A stretch of 12,242 nt of DNA from DATJPD01 sp036394195 (GTDB lineage Bacteria; Pseudomonadota; Alphaproteobacteria; CACIAM-22H2), in the NCBI GenBank assembly GCA_036394195.1, contig DASWFO010000034.1:1-12242 (forward strand), written 5' to 3'. Shown here one piece after another: positions 6,322 through 12,242 of this stretch. Below the pieces are notes generated by a model. It was not told where the DNA came from, searched no databases, and saw only the letters and a list, made by a program, of their open reading frames with translations. The position numbers and the translations under genes are program-made. Within the stretch, counting starts at the first letter, position 1. Each line of letters begins with the position of its first letter.

Positions 6322-7404
6322 ATGCGGGCAAAGGGCGGGCATCGTCTGCATCTCGACGATATCACCCACCGCTTCGGCGACGTCGTCGCGGTGAGCAACG
6401 TCAACCTGGACGTCGGGGGCGGTGAATTGGTGGCCCTCCTGGGGCCGTCCGGATGCGGCAAATCGACCCTGTTGCGGATCATATCCGGGTTCATCGCTCA
6501 GGCTCGCGGACGCGTGTTGTTCGACGATGCGCCGGTCGACCATCTGCCGCCCCATCGCCGTGGCGTCGGCATCGTCTTCCAGAACTACGCCCTGTTTCCG
6601 CACATGACGGTGCGGCAGAACGTGGCCTATGGATTGCAAGCCCACCATTGGCCACGTGAAAAGGTTGCGCGGCGCGTCGGGGAGATGCTGGACCTAGTGC
6701 ATATGCAGGGTTTCGCAGACCGGTTGCCGCGCCAGCTGTCCGGCGGCCAGCAGCAGCGTGTGGCCCTGGCACGTTGCCTCGCCATCGACCCCAAGATCCT
6801 GATGCTCGACGAGCCGTTCGGGGCCCTGGATAAGAATCTGCGCCTCGATATGCAGATCGAGGTAAAGCGCCTGCATCGCGATTATGGGATCACGACTATC
6901 CTGGTCACTCACGACCAGGAGGAGGCGCTCTCGATGGCGGATCGCGTCGCGGTGATGAACCGCGGGCGCGTCGAGCAGATCGCGCCGCCCAACGTGATCT
7001 ACGACCATCCGGCAACGCTGTTCGTCAATCAATTCGTCGGCACCACGAACCTCATTCCCGGACGGCTCATTGCCGCCGACGCGGCCGGTTGCGAGGTGGA
7101 CATTCCGAGCGGCGTGATTCGGGCGGCATCGGCGTCGCTTACGATCGGGACGAGCGTCGTCGTGTCGATCCGGCCGGAGCGCCTGGTCGCGCACGCCGAG
7201 CCCGGTCCCGGCCGGCTCTCCGGGGCGGTCAAGACGGTGATTCCGCTCGGGCCGCATGTCGTGTACGAGGTCGAGATCGCCGGCGGCACCACGATCAAGA
7301 TCACGCGACCGCGCGATATCGGTGCGGTGCTCCTGGAGAGCGGGAGCGAGATCCACGTGGCGCCAGCGTCGGCCGGTGCCTGCCATGTTTTTCCGCTGCA
7401 ATGA
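6322..7404 (+). CDS. ABC importer ATP-binding subunit (PotA-like, spermidine/putrescine/Fe-type family)
   Basis: 360 residues; the cytoplasmic motor of the importer encoded by the next three genes. All nucleotide-binding elements are intact: Walker A GPSGCGKST (41-49), Q-loop Q87 in FQNYALFPHMTV, signature LSGGQ (139-143), Walker B ILMLDEP (159-165), D-loop GALDKN and the H-loop H197 in LVTHDQEEALSMADR. The C-terminal third (about 245-360) has the TOBE-type beta-rich regulatory domain, with SIRPERLV. This architecture is typical of polyamine, putrescine and related organic-solute importers. ATG 6322 is preceded by a weak G-rich ribosome site (GGGGGTGG). It is first in the operon, 41 nt after the predicted promoter, and its stop is 23 nt before the binding-protein start. 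Confidence 0.94.
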   Translation: MRAKGGHRLHLDDITHRFGDVVAVSNVNLDVGGGELVALLGPSGCGKSTLLRIISGFIAQARGRVLFDDAPVDHLPPHRRGVGIVFQNYALFPHMTVRQNVAYGLQAHHWPREKVARRVGEMLDLVHMQGFADRLPRQLSGGQQQRVALARCLAIDPKILMLDEPFGALDKNLRLDMQIEVKRLHRDYGITTILVTHDQEEALSMADRVAVMNRGRVEQIAPPNVIYDHPATLFVNQFVGTTNLIPGRLIAADAAGCEVDIPSGVIRAASASLTIGTSVVVSIRPERLVAHAEPGPGRLSGAVKTVIPLGPHVVYEVEIAGGTTIKITRPRDIGAVLLESGSEIHVAPASAGACHVFPLQ

Positions 7405-7427
7405 GCAATCGAAAAAAGGAGCTGCTC

Positions 7428-8477
7428 ATGAATGACACCCTCAGTCGTCGCGCGGTGCTGAGTGCGGGCGCTGCGCTTGGCGCTGCGGCATTCGTGCCGT
7501 CCTTCGCCTCGGCGCAGTCCAAGACGCTCGTCGCCGCAACCTTCCCGGGGACCTGGAGCGAGGCCCATCGCGAGTATCTGGCGCCGGCCTTCACCAAGCG
7601 CACGGGAGCGTCGGTCACGCAATCGATCCTGCTCGGCAATGACCAGCTGTCGCGAATGATTGCCGCCAAGGGCGGTCAGCCGCCGTTCGACGTGGCGCTG
7701 TTCGACAGCCCGCAGGTGCTGGACGCCATCAAACAGGGACTGCTTCTCGAATATGCGGCGGGCAAGTCGCCGAATTACGCAGACCTGCTGCCGGAGTTCA
7801 AGAGCAAGTGGGGTCCGGCCATCTCCATGCAGATCATCGGCATCGGCTACAACCCGCAGAAGATCAAGACGCCGCCGACCAGCTGGGATGCGCTATGGGA
7901 CCCACAATACAAGGGCCGCGTGGGGTTGACCGCGCTGAACAGCCAGCTCGGTATCGCCTGGGTCGCGGAGATCAACCGGCTGCGCGGCGGCGACGAAACC
8001 AACTTCGAGCCGGGGTTCAAAGCGCTCCGCGAGCTGCTGCCGAATGTCGGTGCGATCGGCGCCAATTTGGGGGGCTATGCCACTTTGTGGCAGCAGGAGC
8101 AGATCGACATCGCGCCGTATAATTTCAACTTCGTTCAGACGCTGAAGGGGAAGGGCGTGCCCGTCGAGCTGGTGATCCCGGCGACCGGTCCGGTCGGCTG
8201 GACCACCAGCATGCACGTCGTCGCGGGCGCTACTGAACCCGATCTCGCGGTGCAGTACATCGATTGCCACCTGGATCCGGAGGTGCAGCGAGCGATGCTG
8301 AAGCCGCCCTACGACGTCATCCCGACCAATAGCAAGGTGCCGCTCGAGGGGGCCATCACCCTCGCGGTTGCGAAGACGCACGCCGATCTCGCCAAGGTCC
8401 GTGGCTTTGATTGGGAGAAGATAAATCCGCAACGCGGCGAGCTGATCGAGCGGTTCAACCGCGAGATCAAGCTCTGA
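7428..8477 (+). CDS. periplasmic solute-binding protein of the PotD-like ABC importer
   Basis: 349 residues. The N-terminus LSRRAVLSAGAALGAAAF has the twin-arginine pattern (S6-R7-R8-A9-V10-L11), and SFASA-Q gives predicted cleavage after A29, so export by Tat in a folded state is likely. The mature part has the two-lobe layout of family 1 binding proteins related to PotD/PotF: LVAATFPGTWSEA at the start, a central GIGYNPQKIKTPPTSWDALWDP, then the conserved QQEQIDIAPYN and ATGPVGWTTSMHV regions. The substrate is probably a polyamine, opine-like or other small organic compound; the sequence does not fix it. ATG 7428 has AAGGAG 6 nt upstream; the ATG at 7401, overlapping the ATPase stop, lacks such a site. 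Confidence 0.92.
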   Translation: MNDTLSRRAVLSAGAALGAAAFVPSFASAQSKTLVAATFPGTWSEAHREYLAPAFTKRTGASVTQSILLGNDQLSRMIAAKGGQPPFDVALFDSPQVLDAIKQGLLLEYAAGKSPNYADLLPEFKSKWGPAISMQIIGIGYNPQKIKTPPTSWDALWDPQYKGRVGLTALNSQLGIAWVAEINRLRGGDETNFEPGFKALRELLPNVGAIGANLGGYATLWQQEQIDIAPYNFNFVQTLKGKGVPVELVIPATGPVGWTTSMHVVAGATEPDLAVQYIDCHLDPEVQRAMLKPPYDVIPTNSKVPLEGAITLAVAKTHADLAKVRGFDWEKINPQRGELIERFNREIKL

Positions 8478-8490
8478 CGGGGTGCGTCGC

Positions 8491-8523
8491 CCCCCTCCCC
8501 GGCGCGCGGGAGGGCGGGTGGGG
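8491..8523 (+). repeat. GC-rich intercistronic hairpin, REP-like
   Basis: CCCTCCC (8493-8499) pairs with GGGAGGG (8508-8514) around an 8-nt GC loop, and is followed by CGGGTGGGG. Layouts of this C-rich / G-rich kind occur as dispersed palindromic repeats between genes in many alphaproteobacteria. It lies 15 nt after the binding-protein stop and before the first permease, where such hairpins often protect the upstream message from exonucleases. Only one copy is in this window. Confidence 0.5.
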
Positions 8524-8558
8524 CCCGTGTGCTCGCCGTCGGACGCTCGATAGGCCCT

Positions 8559-9392
8559 ATGCGATCTCGCGACCTCAATCTCGTCCTGCCGCTGGCGGCC
8601 GTGTTCGCGGCTTTCTTCGTGGCACCGCTCTCCGTGCTGCTCGCGATGTCGCTCTCGACCGACGCCGGGTTGCATGGGTTGACGCTCGGCCATTACGTCA
8701 AGTTCTTCACCGACGCGTTCAACTATTCCATTCTCTGGGCCACGGTCCTTCTCGGCGTGAAGGCGACGCTGCTCTGCCTTCTCTTCGGCTATCCGATTGC
8801 GTGGATCTGCGCCCGGGCCGCGGCCCGCTGGCAGACCGTTCTTTTGTTCCTCGTCATCCTGCCCATCATGACCAGCGTGGTCGTCCGTACATTCGCCTGG
8901 ATTGTGATCCTGGGGCGGCAAGGCGTGCTCAACCAGGTGGCCCTCGGGCTCGGGCTGACCAACGAGCCCATTCGGCTCCTGTTCACCGAACTCGGGGTCG
9001 TGATGGTGCTGGCCCAGGTGCAGATGCCGCTGATGGTGCTGCCGATCCTCGCCGTGCTGTCGAAGATCGATCCCAATCTGGCCGAGGCCTCGCGGGCCCT
9101 GGGTGCCGGAGAATGGCGCACCTTGATTCGGGTGACGCTGCCGCTGTCGCTGCCGGGGATCGTCGCCGGCTGCATTCTGACCTATGCCGCGGCCGTGACG
9201 GCGTTCGTGACCCAGACCTTGATCGGCGGCGCCCGGCTGGTCTACATGCCGCTGCATATCTATCAGCAGGCGATCGGCGCGAATAACTGGCCGTTTGCCG
9301 CGGCGATCTCGGTGATCTTCATGGGTGCCATCCTGGTCGTCGTCGCCCTGTTGAACCAGCTCGCACGGGCCGGGACCGATGCAACGCGCTAA
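8559..9392 (+). CDS. ABC importer permease 1 (PotB-like)
   Basis: 277 residues with six hydrophobic segments: about 7-30, a long one near 55-90, TVLLFLVILPIMTSVVVRTFAW, VVMVLAQVQMPLMVLPIL, GIVAGCILTYAAAVTAF and a last FAAAISVIFMGAILVVVALL. The cytoplasmic EAA loop is well preserved (E176-A177-S178, then G182-A-G184 and VTLPLSLPG), which docks the ATPase. It forms the membrane channel together with permease 2. The start is uncertain: ATG 8559 gives a standard N-terminus but has a poor ribosome site, while GTG 8529, ten codons upstream, follows a GGTGGGG run. Its 3' end overlaps permease 2 by 14 nt, which indicates translational coupling. Confidence 0.9.
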   Translation: MRSRDLNLVLPLAAVFAAFFVAPLSVLLAMSLSTDAGLHGLTLGHYVKFFTDAFNYSILWATVLLGVKATLLCLLFGYPIAWICARAAARWQTVLLFLVILPIMTSVVVRTFAWIVILGRQGVLNQVALGLGLTNEPIRLLFTELGVVMVLAQVQMPLMVLPILAVLSKIDPNLAEASRALGAGEWRTLIRVTLPLSLPGIVAGCILTYAAAVTAFVTQTLIGGARLVYMPLHIYQQAIGANNWPFAAAISVIFMGAILVVVALLNQLARAGTDATR

Positions 9393-10197
9393 GGTCCGGG
9401 TCGATTGGGAATCACTGTCGCTGCGCGCGCTGTTCGCGGCTCTGACTGGCATCGCAGTCGTTTTCCTGGTCGGTCCCAGTGTGATCGTCTTGCTGACATC
9501 GCTGACCGCCTCACAGTCCTTGCGCTTCCCGCCCGAAGGGCTGTCCCTGCGGTGGTACACGGCACTACTCAATGCAACCCAGATGCAGCACGCCGCCTGG
9601 ACGAGCCTGGTCGTTGCATTCTGGGCGACGGTCGTGTCCACGACCTTCGGCACGGCGGCGGCCCTCGCGATCTCTCGATCGGGCGGCGGCTGGGCGCGCG
9701 GCTTCGACACGCTGTTCATGTCGCCGCTGGTACTGCCGGCGCTCGCCTTCGGCTTTGCAGCCCTGGTGTTCATCTACCAGCTGGGTCTGCGGCCGAATGT
9801 TCCGCTGCTGATCCTGGGGCATGTGATTGTCTGCGTCCCGTACGTGCTGCGGACCGCCCTGGCTGCGCTGACACAGCTTGACGCAGCGCTGCTCGATGCC
9901 TCGGCGAGCCTCGGCGCCGGGGGCTGGATGACATTCCGCCGGGTGACGTTGCCGCTGATCGGCCGCGGCGTTGGCGCGGGCGCATTTCTGGCCTTCATGG
10001 CGTCGTTCGACAACGTGCCGGTGTCGCTGTTTCTTGCCGACGAGCGCACCGAGGTGCTGCCGATCCATCTGTGGCAACAGATCGAGACAAGTCTCGACGT
10101 GCGCACCGCTGCCGCGTCCGGCCTGATCATCGTCCTGACGCTGGTCCTAATGGTGCTCGCGGAGTGGTTTGCCGGCCTCACCCGGCAGATGCGGTGA
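9379..10197 (+). CDS. ABC importer permease 2 (PotC-like)
   Basis: 272 residues, the usual PotC size. Hydrophobic segments include LTGIAVVFLVGPSVIVLLTSL near the start, TSLVVAFWATVVSTTFGTAA, LFMSPLVLPALAFGFAALVF, LLILGHVIVCVPYVL, GVGAGAFLAFMASF and a last LIIVLTLVLMVLAEW. The EAA-type loop is D173-ASASLGAGG with VTLPL; the leading Glu is Asp, a conservative change often seen in this subunit. The FMASFDNVPVSLFL segment before the last helix is typical of PotC relatives. ATG 9379 lies inside the end of permease 1 in another frame, so the two are coupled. It is the last gene of the importer operon; the second promoter repeat begins 15 nt after its stop. Confidence 0.93.
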   Translation: MQRAKVRVDWESLSLRALFAALTGIAVVFLVGPSVIVLLTSLTASQSLRFPPEGLSLRWYTALLNATQMQHAAWTSLVVAFWATVVSTTFGTAAALAISRSGGGWARGFDTLFMSPLVLPALAFGFAALVFIYQLGLRPNVPLLILGHVIVCVPYVLRTALAALTQLDAALLDASASLGAGGWMTFRRVTLPLIGRGVGAGAFLAFMASFDNVPVSLFLADERTEVLPIHLWQQIETSLDVRTAAASGLIIVLTLVLMVLAEWFAGLTRQMR

Positions 10198-10211
10198 AGA
10201 GAGACGGGCGG

Positions 10212-10247
10212 CGGTTGACACCCGCCCGGCCCTGCGCCGTAATGCCG
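10212..10247 (+). repeat. 36-bp direct repeat, copy 2
   Basis: This matches 6249-6284 at 35 of 36 positions; the single change (C at 10232) falls inside the promoter spacer. Flanking sequence on both sides is unrelated, so the unit itself is conserved or was copied. The two copies bracket the whole ABC importer operon. Confidence 0.9.
10215..10243 (+). promoter_or_regulatory. predicted sigma-70-type promoter of the orphan binding-protein gene
   Basis: TTGACA (10215-10220), a 17-nt spacer and CGTAAT (10238-10243), identical to copy 1 except for one spacer base. The -10 ends 36 nt before ATG 10280. The spacer would normally be free to drift, so its conservation suggests either recent copying or a regulator binding there. 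Confidence 0.65.
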
Positions 10248-10279
10248 GCCGGTCACGAACGTTGGATTGGGGGGTCATC

Positions 10280-11146
10280 ATGCGCGCATTACGCTTCGGG
10301 CTGACGTTTCTGTCGGCTGTGCTGCTGTTTCAGGCATCGGCGATGGCGCAGGACTCGCCGACGCTCAAGCGGATCCAAGAGCGCGGTGCGATCGCGCTCG
10401 GCCATCGCGAGGCCTCCGTGCCGTTCGCCTATATCGACCAGAACCAGAAGCCGATCGGCTTCTCGATGGATCTCTGCCTGAAGATCGCCGAGGCGGCGAA
10501 GGCCGAATTGAAGAAGGCGGATCTGCCGGTGAAATACGTGCCGGTGACGCCGCAAACGCGCTTTGCGCTGATGGCCAACGGCACCATCGACCTCGAATGC
10601 GGGTCCACGACCAACACCTTCTCGCGGCAGAGCCAGGCCGCATTCACCTTCACCACCTTCATCACCGGGACCAAGATCTTGGTGCGCAAAAACTCGGGCA
10701 TCAAATCGGTTGATGATCTCGGCGGGAAGACCTTGGTCGTGCTGCCGGGCACCACCAACGAGCAGGCGCTCAAGGCCTATGTCGAGCAGAAGAAGATGAA
10801 CGTGCGGATCCTGAACGTGAAGGACCACGCGGAAGCGCTGCTCGCCATGGAGACCGACCGTGCCGATGCCTATGGCAGCGACGACGTCCTGCTTTACGGC
10901 TCGCGCTCGCGCGCCAAGAATCCCGGCCAGTACGAGGTGGTCGGCGACTTCATCACCTATGATCCCTACGCGATCATGCTGCCGCGCAACGATTCGACCT
11001 TCCAGACCCTGGCCGACAAGGCGATCGCCAAGATGTTCGCCGACGGCTCGTTCATGCAGATCTACAAGACGTGGTTCGACCCGATCGACATGCCGCTCAA
11101 CCCGCTGCTCGAAGCAGCGATCAAGCTGCAGAAACTGCCGGATTGA
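10280..11146 (+). CDS. periplasmic amino-acid-binding protein (GltI-like, glutamate/aspartate-type)
   Basis: 288 residues. A Sec signal peptide (MRALRFGLTFLSAVLLFQASAMA) is cut after A23. The mature protein is a family 3 binding protein: TLKRIQERGAIALGHREASVPFAY, the PIGFSMDLCLKIA core, then TRFALMANGTIDLECGSTTNT, which is the signature of glutamate/aspartate-type members, and GSDDVLLYG near the end. It would deliver an acidic or related amino acid to a membrane permease. No cognate permease or ATPase genes follow, and the upstream importer belongs to a different class, so it is an orphan here. ATG 10280 has a G-run (10269-10274) 5 nt upstream; frame extension further upstream runs through the promoter repeat and is rejected. 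Confidence 0.92.
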   Translation: MRALRFGLTFLSAVLLFQASAMAQDSPTLKRIQERGAIALGHREASVPFAYIDQNQKPIGFSMDLCLKIAEAAKAELKKADLPVKYVPVTPQTRFALMANGTIDLECGSTTNTFSRQSQAAFTFTTFITGTKILVRKNSGIKSVDDLGGKTLVVLPGTTNEQALKAYVEQKKMNVRILNVKDHAEALLAMETDRADAYGSDDVLLYGSRSRAKNPGQYEVVGDFITYDPYAIMLPRNDSTFQTLADKAIAKMFADGSFMQIYKTWFDPIDMPLNPLLEAAIKLQKLPD

Positions 11147-11147
11147 C

Positions 11148-11178
11148 GGCTGGCTCGCGTTGAGCCGCCAGGCCAGCC
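11148..11178 (+). terminator. possible terminator hairpin after the binding-protein gene
   Basis: GGCTGGC (11148-11154) pairs with GCCAGCC (11172-11178); an alternative stem GGCTC/GAGCC (11152-11156/11162-11166) overlaps it. It begins 2 nt after the stop codon. There is no T-run afterwards, so it may stop transcription with help or simply protect the message end. Confidence 0.4.
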
Positions 11179-11247
11179 CTAAACGCTCGCTGGCGCTCGC
11201 CCATCCGTGCTCTCACCCTTGTGTGTCCGGAATCTGGCAGAAGAGGT

Positions 11248-11279
11248 GCCGAGCTGGGTGGGATCCCACCCAGCTCGGC
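11248..11279. repeat. perfect 32-nt palindrome
   Basis: GCCGAGCTGGGTGGGA (11248-11263) is followed directly by its exact reverse complement (11264-11279). As RNA it would be a 14-bp stem with a GAUC loop. It lies 102 nt after the binding-protein stop and 143 nt before the transposase start. No T-run follows. Confidence 0.85.
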
Positions 11280-11422
11280 GGCCGTCCGACCGATCACCCT
11301 CAGATGCTCTTCGTGTGGTAGCGAACCATCGCGTGGGAGCCGGGTCAGCGACCGTCCCGTCATTCACCCGAACAGTTGCCCGGGCTCGCGCCCGAACATG
11401 CAAGGCAGGGGACACACGGATT

Positions 11423-12242
11423 ATGGCACTTCACCTTACTTTTGTCGGCATCGATGTATCAAAGGATTGGCTCGACCTCTGGCTTCCGCCGCTGAAGCGG
11501 TTCGAGCGCACGAGCAATGACGAAGCCGGTTGGGCGGCGGCGCTCAAGCTGGCCAGATCGGTCGGGAGCGACGCCGGCGTCATCGTCGCCTTCGAAGCGA
11601 CGGGCGGCTATGAGCGCGGCTTGCGGCAAGCGTTTCTGGAAGCCGGCGTCGATGTCCGCCGGCTCAATCCATTGCGCGTGCGGTTATATGCCAAGAGCCT
11701 TGGCCGCAATGCCAAGAACGATCGGATCGATGCGCGTCTGATTGCCCGGTACGCTGAGATCGCGGACACCGCCCCCGAGATCCTCGACCCCGCGCGCGAA
11801 CATCTGGCCGAGCTCGTCTGTCACCGCCGGCGCTTGGTCGACGAGCGGGTCGCCATCAGCAATCAGATCGCCACTCTCCGGTCCGGTCAGTTGCAAGCAC
11901 AAAACCGCAACCGGCTCGCCTTGCTCGGGCGCCAGATCGAGGAGACCGAGGTCCTCATCCGAGAAGCGCTGGGCCAAGTTCCAAGCCTCGTGGCCAGGGT
12001 CAAACTGCTCAAGACGCTGAAGGGCGTTAAGGACATAACGGCGGTGGCCCTCGTCGCGCTGCTGCCCGAACTCGGCCGGATCAATCGGCGAGCGATCGCG
12101 GCCCTTGTCGGCCTGGCTCCCTTCGATCACGACAGCGGCAAGCTCAGAGGAACCCGATCCATCGCCGGCGGCCGGGCCGCGGTTCGTACAACGCTCTACA
12201 TGGCAGCGCGCGCGGCTGCCCTAAGCAAATCGCCGCTTGGCC
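11423..12242 (+). mobile_element. IS110-family insertion sequence, transposase gene (3' end outside the window)
   Basis: The reading frame starts at ATG 11423 and runs without a stop to the window edge (273 codons; family members are usually about 320-350). The N-terminal RuvC-like DEDD domain is intact: D11 in VGIDVSK, E58 in FEATGGYE, and D100/D103 in KNDRIDA. A helical, Gln/Arg-rich middle (about 140-195) fits the coiled-coil linker. The C-terminal domain shows LLKTLKGVKDITAVALVALLPELG, then ALVGLAPFDHDSGKLRG and GGRAAVRTTLYMAA; S238 in DSG matches the catalytic serine. The spacing closely parallels IS621 (D11, E60, D102, D105, S241, from memory). Such enzymes are bridge-RNA-guided DNA recombinases. 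The start has a weak AGGGG 11 nt upstream. Nothing seen here is broken. Confidence 0.92.

Larger units (their letters stand above)
11147..11422. other. 276-bp non-coding region: operon end and IS110 left flank
   Basis: No convincing gene on either strand; minus-strand frames here are short and lack family features. Proceeding rightward it holds a hairpin just after the binding-protein stop, a perfect 32-nt palindrome, a hairpin TGGT-loop-ACCA (11316-11328), a bulged stem GGGA...GGTC-AGC-GACC-G-TCCC (11335-11358) and a small CGGGC/GCCCG stem (11381-11394). Part of this is expected to be the left end of the IS110 element, and in that family the left end can encode a bridge RNA. The exact IS boundary cannot be placed from this sequence alone. 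Confidence 0.5.

Noticed and set aside
5179..6648. Long antisense open frame opposite the cyclase and ATPase genes
   Set aside because: Same reason: a shadow frame without recognisable features, crossing the promoter repeat.
7893..9773. Long antisense open frame (626 codons) opposite the importer genes
   Set aside because: It is low-complexity His/Arg/Gly-rich, has no domain, and lies opposite genes with complete family motifs; typical of GC-rich DNA.
6249..10247. The two 36-bp repeats as ends of a mobile element carrying the importer
   Set aside because: They are direct, not inverted; no recombinase lies between them, and their spacing to start codons fits promoters.
10169..10279. Longer N-terminus for the GltI-like protein
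   Set aside because: It would overlap permease 2 and run through the promoter repeat, and would bury the signal peptide.
11121..11415. Short minus-strand frames in the IS110 left flank
   Set aside because: They read through the palindrome and hairpins, have no ribosome site and no family similarity that I recognise.
1..12242. CRISPR array, tRNA or rRNA
   Set aside because: No regularly spaced repeats, cloverleaf or rRNA-like sequence was seen on either strand.

Overview
The window looks like chromosomal DNA from a high-GC alphaproteobacterium, most plausibly Hyphomicrobiales or Rhodospirillales. This rests on GC-rich codon use in every gene, a Pro/Tyr-rich secreted-protein tail of a type common there, a conserved one-domain cupin, secreted lactonase and cyclase-family proteins, and PotABCD-like transport genes. 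No taxonomic marker is present, so the placement is an inference.

Layout. Positions 1-160 hold the 3' end of a Pro/Tyr-rich protein. Next comes an unrecognised zinc-ribbon protein (275-847, +). Two convergent pairs follow, each with a 6-nt gap: the zinc-ribbon gene with a cupin (854-1219, -), and a class V PLP aminotransferase (1350-2537, +) with a beta-hydroxyacid dehydrogenase (2544-3422, -). Then on the + strand come a small ABM-fold protein (3558-3884), an exported beta-propeller lactonase (4014-5192) and an exported cyclase-family hydrolase (5245-6195). A polyamine/organic-solute type ABC importer follows: ATPase, binding protein and two permeases (6322-10197). After it is a separate glutamate/aspartate-type binding protein with no permease beside it (10280-11146). 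A 276-bp non-coding stretch with strong secondary structure leads into an IS110-family transposase that runs off the window at 12242.

How the genes may work together. The window reads as small-molecule catabolism. Two periplasmic hydrolases sit just upstream of a complete importer, and cytoplasmic aminotransferase, dehydrogenase, cupin and ABM enzymes lie further upstream. The substrate cannot be read from the sequence.

The clearest unexplained signal is a 36-bp direct repeat (35/36 identical). It lies just upstream of the ABC importer and again upstream of the orphan binding protein. Each copy contains TTGACA, 17 nt, then CGTAAT, so it looks like a shared promoter, possibly with an operator in the unusually conserved spacer. 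The second notable region is the IS110 left flank, which contains a perfect 32-nt palindrome and where a bridge RNA would be expected. I found no tRNA, rRNA or CRISPR array, and no demonstrably new defence or biosynthetic system.
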